From Caprella mutica (taxonomy: Eukaryota > Arthropoda > Malacostraca > Amphipoda > Caprellidae): 64,000 bases of DNA. The stretch lies in assembly GCA_947561585.1 (NCBI GenBank), contig CANNZV010000330.1, positions 174,538 to 238,537 of the forward strand, in the 5' to 3' direction. Made by a program: the position numbers and the translations under genes. The notes under the pieces are model-generated. The model worked only from the letters and a program-made list of their open reading frames with translations. It searched no databases and had not been told where the DNA came from. Shown piece after piece: positions 58,301 to 64,000 of the stretch. Position 1 is the first letter of the stretch. The number at the start of each line of letters is the position of its first letter.

Positions 58301-59423
58301 AGGATGGCCGAGTGAAAAGAGCCACAAACTACAGGACGGCAGGTTTAGAGTTCGGGTCCAAGAAACACTACTTTATTTCTTCCATTTAATTTGTATACAC
58401 ACGCTCTGTCCCACGCGGTGCCCACGTTTTATAGACGAATAGGATTTGATGTGGAACGACGAGAGTGTCCTTTGGTATCCCACCTCATTCAAGACGAGGG
58501 ATTTGATGCATGAGTGAGTGACATGTGTGGAAATTGAGAGAATTAGATGTCTGCATGAAATGGGATTTTTTGGATTTCTCATTTTCAACATCTTGCCCCA
58601 CGTATGAAATCCTTCTATAAAGAGAGAAAATGGACTTCTTCAGACGAGAAAAATAGAATGTTTTTTGTTTAATGGGATTCAAAAATATTCATATCGTTCA
58701 TTAATTTCAATTACGATATATCACCTTTGATGTCATTTTGACGACAGGGTCGCTAGTAGAAGTAGGTATTGACACTGTATCACCATCTGTGTACCCTTGG
58801 TGTCATTTTGATGTCAGAGTCGCTAGTAGAAGTAGGTATTGAGACTGTATCACCTACTATGTGCCATTGGTGTCATTTTTACGTCAGAGGCTCTAGTATC
58901 ACCTTCTTTGTGTCATTGGGATCATTTTCACGTCACAAACTCTAGGAGAAGTAGGTATGGACAGTGGACACCTGTATCATGTACCGCTGAGTAATTAGGC
59001 TTAAATGAATATAGAATTAATTGTACCGCTACATGAAGTAGACATAAATTTGGTGACAAATATTGTGAAAATAATCGTTACGAACGTGCTCTCGGGATTG
59101 ATACTTTTTTTGGACCGCTAGATGGCGTAGTTATATAATTTAGTAACGCTTTTAATAATCAAATACTTCTATATTATTTTATTATTGATGTTAATAAATT
59201 TATTCACATTTCAGTTAATGATTTAAAAATAGTTGCCCCTTCATAATAGAAAAATAAATAATTGTTACTGTTGGTTATTCCCCAGACAAGGGGACGAATG
59301 GTTAGCTCCTCCTGAGGAGTTCTCCTCTGATGTACAGCAGGCTGGGAGGATGTCACGACTGAAGGAGAGATCCTGTGCCTTCATTGAGTCATTCACCATG
59401 CATGGTCCGATAAGGATGTACGA
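55338..59423 (+). CDS. DEG/ENaC-family sodium channel, gene 3 (first two exons)
   Basis: Exons 55338-55435 and 59286-59423 match gene 2 exons 1 and 2 in length (98 and 138 nt) and phase. The first encodes MEGGTDEPVSKLDLNYRFSS and KDMKWVMYNAYLG. The second encodes GDEWLAPPEEF, a basic stretch and SFTMHGPIRMYE, with the HG gating motif. The exon 2 acceptor is TTATTCCCCAG, which gives GQGDEW in frame. TM1 and the rest are not in the remaining 4.6 kb, which is repeat and transposon. The gene should continue past the right edge. A longer start at 55218 is possible. Family membership rests on close paralogy with gene 2. Confidence 0.82.
55480..55680. repeat. Degenerate 44-bp repeat in gene 3 intron 1
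   Basis: AACAGCACATTTCAAAAATG, CTCATATCAGATATTAATTT and later CATCATTAATTTCAATAACA echo the gene 2 intron 1 array, in fewer and more diverged copies. Confidence 0.6.
55857..57552. mobile_element. Candidate foldback element with GGGGCACTT arms
   Basis: The left end reads AGCTAGGACATTGGGGCACT and continues as GGGGCATTTGGGGCACTTAT repeats to about 56090. The right end inverts to GGCTCGGACATTGGAGCATT after GAGCATTTTGGGGCG-type repeats from 57440. Flanks AATAACTAG and AATAACTAA match at 8 of 9. The roughly 1.3-kb centre holds an open stretch at 56455-56688 without recognised motif. Confidence 0.55.
58303..58680 (+). mobile_element. Possible tRNA-derived SINE
   Basis: GGATGGCCGAGTGAAAAGAG resembles a tRNA-Leu/Ser 5' half with an A box. 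GAGTTCGGGTCC about 40 bp on resembles a B box. The head does not close as a tRNA cloverleaf, and a unique body follows, as in SINEs. The 3' limit is a guess. Confidence 0.45.
58727..58975. repeat. 70-bp tandem repeat, about 3.5 copies
   Basis: TTGGTGTCATTTTGATGTCA and CGCTAGTAGAAGTAGGTATT recur with increasing divergence. Gene 3 intron 1. Confidence 0.8.
59286..59423 (+). CDS. Gene 3 exon 2: HG gating motif
   Basis: Phase 2 to phase 2, donor GA^GTGAGT. About half the residues match gene 2 exon 2, including PPEEF and HGP. Confidence 0.82.
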
Positions 59424-59429
59424 GTGAGT

Positions 59430-59917
59430 ACTGTAAGAGTGGCTTCTGTCTGTCCGTCACACTTACCTAATAATACGCTTGGCAAGCAGCTGATAGCATG
59501 GATGGGAAATTATTCTGATATCGGTTCAATAAATGGTTTGTGTCTGTCTGTCCGTCACACTTCCTAATAATACGCTTGGCAAGCAGCTGATAGCATGGAT
59601 AGGAAATTATTCTGATATCAGTTCAATAAATGGTTTGTGTCTGTCTGTCTGTCACACTAACCTAATAATACGCTTGGCAAGCAGCTGATAGCATGGATAG
59701 GAAATTATTCTGATATCAGTTCAATAAATGGTTTGTGTCTGTCTGTCCGTCACACTAACCTAATAATACGCTTGGCAAGCAGCTGATAGCATGGATAGGA
59801 AATTATTCTGATATCTGTTCAATAAATGGTTTGTGTCTGTCTGTCCGTCACACTAACCTAATAATACGCTTGGCAAGCTGCTGATAGCATGGATAGGAAA
59901 TTATTCTGATATAAAAT
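59430..59917. repeat. 98-bp tandem repeat, about five copies
   Basis: Units contain TTCAATAAATGGTTTGTGTC, TGTCCGTCACACTAACCTAA and CTTGGCAAGCAGCTGATAGC. They are over 95% alike by eye and start just after the gene 3 exon 2 donor. Confidence 0.93.
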
Positions 59918-59984
59918 GAATTGTGATTAAGACAATAAAATTTAGTTACATAGATTGCTAAAATAATGAAAAAATATGAAAATA

Positions 59985-61265
59985 TACAGGGTCGTGCAGC
60001 TAAATTGGGACTAACTTTAACAGCACATATCTTCCGTAATTTCTAACCTATGACTAAATTATTTTTTACAGACAATCTTTAAGCCCTTTGCTATAATATT
60101 TCAGATTAAGATCTAGCATATTTCGCTAAAATATGGCGGAATTAGCTCGAAGAACGACCGTATGTGAAATTAGACGCGCCGGGAACTCTGTTTCAGACAA
60201 TATTAAGAGCACTGGCTATGCGAAATCGACTGTTTAACGAGTTGTTGCTGCTTTTGATGCCGGGGGTTAGGTTCAGAGAAATCGACACAGTGCCCGCAGT
60301 GATAGAAAGAGAACCAAAACATTCCTTGCTGGGCTGAAAAGGACGTTGAAGTCAAACCCAAACCAGCCGATGTCAAAACTGGCACAAAAGCGCAGCGTGA
60401 GTCGTAGCACCATCAGCAGGGCAGTCAAGGAAGACCTTGGTATGAAGTCATACGTAAGGAGAGTCTGTAACCTCCTAACTACCCGCTTTAGAGCTCTTAG
60501 AGCTGAAAGATGCCCAAAGCTTCGGAACCATCTGAAACACAAAGGAGGACATGTCCGCGTTTTTGTTGACGAGAAAAAGTTCGTTGTTGATGAGGTTGCA
60601 AATCGCCAGAACACTCGGGTTGTTGCCTCCGATCGTTCAGAAGTTCCTCCTGTGATGCAGAGCAAAAATCCCGCTTCTGTGATGGTTTTTGCAGCCGTCG
60701 CAAGTGATGGTAAGGTGATGCCTCCTCATTTCATCGAAGCGTGTCTTAAAATCAACACAGCGGAGTACTTGAAAATTCTGAAAGATGTTTTGATGCCGTG
60801 GATAAGTAGGAACTACGACCCCTTCAAAATGATGCTCGTTCAAGACTCTGCGCCCGCGCATGGAGCAAAGAAAGTTAAGGATTTCCTGAAGGAGAATCTT
60901 CCTTTGATGGTCCCGAAGGATATTTGGCCCAGCTGCTCCCCAGATCTGAATGTTTGTGACTATTGGCTGTTTGGCGTCATTGAGGGAGAGTCTAACGTAA
61001 CTTCACATCCAAGTGTCAACTCTCTGAAGGCCGCCATTCGTCGGGCATTTCGTAATCTTCACCCCGAGGATGTAAAAAGGAGTGGTTCACGGTTTCGCTC
61101 GAGAATCTCCCAAATTATTGACGCAAAGGGTAGTCACATAGAATGATTTTGTTCTGTATACAAAAACGTACAAATAAATACAAGTATTAAATACAATATT
61201 TTCCTTTCAAAATAGCGAATTTAAAAAAAGTTATGTTTGTCCCAATTTAGCTTCACGACCCTGTA
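59985..61265 (+). mobile_element. Tc1/mariner-type transposon (maT-like)
   Basis: Element 59987-61263 (1277 bp) has TA on both sides. Its ends start CAGGGTCGTGCAGCTAAATT and CAGGGTCGTGAAGCTAAATT (right end, complemented), matching over 25 bp with one mismatch. It is inserted in gene 3 intron 2, in the same orientation as the gene, and carries one transposase gene. Confidence 0.93.
60133..61146 (+). pseudogene. Mariner-family DD37D transposase with two stops
   Basis: From ATG 60133 the frame has 337 codons, close to full length for the family, but TAA (60235) and TAG (60268) break the N-terminal helix-turn-helix region. From ATG 60346 it is open for 266 residues. In that numbering the catalytic Asp are D75 (FVDEKKF), D167 (VQDSAPAH) and D205 (CDYWLFG), with 37 residues between the last two: a DD37D, maT-like spacing. 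The second HTH (SVSRSTISRAVKEDLGMKS) is intact. The reaction would be cut-and-paste transposition at TA. The loss of the first HTH makes this copy probably inactive. Confidence 0.9.
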
Positions 61266-61914
61266 TATGAAAAATAATGAAAACATGCCTTTGGTATATC
61301 GCTCTTTATAGGTCCCCTCTACTACAAATTATTATATATCTTGAAATGCTTTAAATTTGTAGAGCTAAGGTTATATAACCTATCACAGTTAACAGAAAAT
61401 TAATTATTGGCTTCGTAATTAATTATTTAAGAAATGTTTAGACTCGACCTTCACAGTCCGACTTTTTTAAGATTAATATTAGAAGAAAAACTTGAATAAA
61501 AGAACATTATTATCGTAAATTTAATGATAATTAGATATTTAGGTATTGTTATAGGGATGCAAGGAAAATTAACAATTAGCTAAATCTAGGCAACAATATT
61601 TCATATTTGAGATATGAAAATTTAAGAAATTTAGTCCAAATTTTATATTACGAGCAATGGCCTTCAGAAATATATTGTATTATCTGCATCGTAATTTTTG
61701 ACCAAGTTTGAGATTTGTATATTTTATATCTGTACACATAAAAACTTTTTTGATGAATTTAAGCACATTGAGAATGAAATTGAAATTTAACATTATTTAA
61801 ATTTTCTTCTCTTTTATAAAGCATCAATGAAAACACACATATTTGGATGAAATATAGAGTAGAATGATAGTACTATCCTCTTCAATTAAAATAAAATTAT
61901 AACAATAAACTATA

Positions 61915-63055
61915 TACACGGTGGCGTAAGAAAAGGAAAATCCATTCTCAAACTAGTGTATTTCATAAACTATCAAACATAGAAATTTTCTAAGAACAAA
62001 TATTTATTTGTTCACTTTTTTGCATCTATCTTGATAATCTGTTAAGAATTACGACAAAAATTAAACATCCCACAGCGAATTAAAGAGGGTAAATAAAAAG
62101 GGCTTGCGCGAGAACGAAATATACGAAAAAAAAAATCATAAGAGGTTTAATTCATTTTATATGGATCTAAAAACAATAAATTCTACTATTTTGTGTAACA
62201 AATAAGAGAAAATAAAAAATGAAATACCATTAGAAAGTTGGTTTTTGAGATAAAACTGATATCTTCATAAAATCATATCGCCGTTAATTTTTATCTCCTA
62301 TTCGAAAACCTCAAAATGCAGCTTTCAAAAGAACAGAGTATTTGTTGTGACAAATTTTTTAAACACCGGAAGCTTTACGCAGGTTCAATCTCATTTTGAA
62401 CAACGCTTCCTAAAAAGATTTTCACCAATTATAAAACCATATTGCCAAATTCAAAACTGAAAAAAACACTTTTAATTTGAACAAAAAGTGATCATATCGC
62501 AGGAGAAAAGAATGAACACATGAAAACATTAATATTTTTCATGAACAGTTTATTGAGAACCCAAAAATATCAATCGGAAGGTAAGGATTAGATATCATTT
62601 AAGAGACATTTCACCGAATCATCCTTTTAAGAAGCATGTAAGGTTCGAACTGTTAGAACTGATTTACCGCACCGTCTAAATTTTGCAGTATGGTTTCTGC
62701 AAAGAAAGGCAAATTTTGTAGAAGACATCGTGATTGACGATGAAGATGTATTTCCATGAATGAAAGAGTCAATAACAAAGACATAAATTGAATGAAAAAT
62801 GGTAGGATTTAATTTTTACTACTACCATAAGGAAATAAATTATTCCTATTATGAACTTTTTGTGTTTTTCATCCTCGCGCAAGCCCTTTTTATCTACCTC
62901 TTTTAATTCGCTGCAGGAATGATAATTACAGATTATCACGATAGATGCAGAAAAGGTAAATGAATAAAACTATGTTTCTAGAAAATTTCTAGGTTTGATA
63001 GTTTGTAAAATAAACCAGTTTGAAAATGGTTTTCCTTTTTTTGCGCCACCCTGTA
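61915..63055. mobile_element. Non-autonomous element with long inverted repeats
   Basis: Element 61917-63053 (1137 bp) is flanked by TA. It begins CACGGTGGCGTAAGAAAAGG and ends CCTTTTTTTGCGCCACCCTG. The arms stay complementary with mismatches for nearly 200 bp, up to AGGGCTTGCGCGAG near 62105 and CTCGCGCAAGCCCT near 62880. The centre has no ORF. Mariner-type ends and target; it would need a transposase in trans. Confidence 0.8.
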
Positions 63056-63247
63056 TAGTAATTTTATTTGTAACTATCAATCAATTATATGGTGAAAGTG
63101 CAATATACCAAATTACCAGTCACTAATTTGTTGAAAAAAAATTAGTTCTATTTAAATGAATTTACAAATTACAAATATATTATAAATTATATCTGTTATA
63201 TTTTCAATCGGCAACTAATTGTCGTGGGACGAATTGTCCGGACACCT

Positions 63248-63318
63248 CTTCTCTATTCCTATGCGTTATTTGTTGCTATACATGTGTCCTCTTGAAATAA
63301 CGCATAGGAATAGAGAAG
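63248..63318. repeat. Perfect 24-bp inverted repeat
   Basis: Arms CTTCTCTATTCCTATGCGTT(ATTT) and their exact complement are separated by 23 bp. The DNA just before (GGGACGAATTGTCCGGAC) is also partly palindromic. Confidence 0.75.
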
Positions 63319-63856
63319 AAACATAGGGATAGATAACATATATAGAAACAAGGAGACATCTGAAAACAATAAAACACACTTGATTATGTAACAGATATAT
63401 AGAAAGTAAAAATATTCAAGAGAATTAATGTAGTAAGCAATAGCTAGGATAGTAACAAATTTTCTTATTCTTTGTTTCATATTTCAATATTAAATAGATT
63501 GTTAATTATTATTAATAAACTTTAGGATATATAGCTTAAATAGAAAGACGGTATCCAACATACAACCATTGGTCATAAAATTCATTGTCAGGTCCAGGTT
63601 TTCCACCATTCTCCTGATGATGAATTGAAATCTTTCTATTCGAAAGCTTGAAACCTGAAAAACCTTCAACGCAGAGTTTGAATAACCTCTAATATTATGG
63701 ATTTCCCGTTGAGTTTGAATCTTTTCCATCTAATATGAACATGCATGAGATATGTCATTTTTGAATTTAATGAGCGATATAAACATATTTGAGATATGCC
63801 GTTCATAACATATTAATTATATGTGAAGATTTTTTATCAATTATATGTGAAGAATC

Positions 63857-64000
63857 GGTTCTAGGTATATTTCACCCCGGTATATTCCACCCCAGATATA
63901 TTCCGGTAAATTCCACCCCTGTGACAATGTTCATTTGGGTGACAATAAAAATTCAAAGATTTTATTTTTAGATTGCCATTCGTTAAATAATTCGTACCGA
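63857..64000. mobile_element. Probable left end of another foldback element, cut by the window
   Basis: GGTTCTAGGTATATTTCACC followed by CCGGTATATTCCACCCC units. The first nine bases equal the complemented right terminus of FB1/FB2 (GGTTCTAGG) while the arm repeat differs. The other end is outside the window. Confidence 0.5.

Noticed and set aside
58303..58365. Functional tRNA gene
   Set aside because: A- and B-box-like strings exist, but no acceptor stem or complete cloverleaf can be drawn.

Overview
The window looks like nuclear DNA of an AT-rich invertebrate, most likely an arthropod and perhaps a crustacean. Small exons (42-241 bp, with one of 944 bp) are bounded by GT/AG sites and separated by introns of 60 bp to several kb. 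Simple repeats and DNA transposons fill the introns and intergenic DNA. There are no operons, ribosome binding sites or prokaryotic genes. One dispersed repeat near 52 kb contains a 'TGACCTTGGCCTTTGACCT' stretch of a kind common in aquatic invertebrate repeats, but the organism call is weak.

The genes are a head-to-tail cluster of three paralogous DEG/ENaC (degenerin / epithelial sodium channel, pickpocket-like) cation channels, all on the + strand. Gene 1 (4825-14083) shows its last ten exons; its N-terminal exons are not in the window. Gene 2 (16524-31047) can be assembled from start to stop as 20 exons with matching phases (3375 nt, 1124 aa). It has an HG motif, TM1, a Cys-rich ectodomain, a GxS filter, TM2 and a short cytoplasmic tail. 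Gene 3 (55338 onward) shows only its first two exons and runs off the right edge. Shared exons keep the same phases and mostly identical lengths, so the genes arose by tandem duplication. Parts of the 5' flank, intron 1 and 3' flank were copied too. Gene 2 also carries a 314-codon Ser/Thr/Asp-rich exon and two furin-like sites 33 residues apart, resembling the cleavable inhibitory tract of vertebrate alpha-ENaC.

The rest is mobile and repetitive DNA. Left part: a decayed reverse-transcriptase element (1.6-3.9 kb), a piggyBac-type element with perfect 13-bp ends (6.4-8.3 kb) and foldback elements. Centre: foldback elements at 19.6-20.7 and 34.2-35.1 kb, and a 26-bp satellite of about 6 kb (37.8-43.8 kb) interrupted by a TTAA-flanked element with an unidentified ORF. 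Right part: a DD37D mariner/maT-type transposon (60.0-61.3 kb) and a long-TIR non-autonomous element (61.9-63.1 kb) inside gene 3. From 44 to 54 kb I see no gene.

The most unusual patterns are two. First, a set of foldback elements share similar terminal bases and 9-bp target duplications but carry unrelated tandem repeats as arms. Second, minisatellites in the channel genes begin on exon edges, including a 12-copy array in which every unit holds a consensus 5' splice site.
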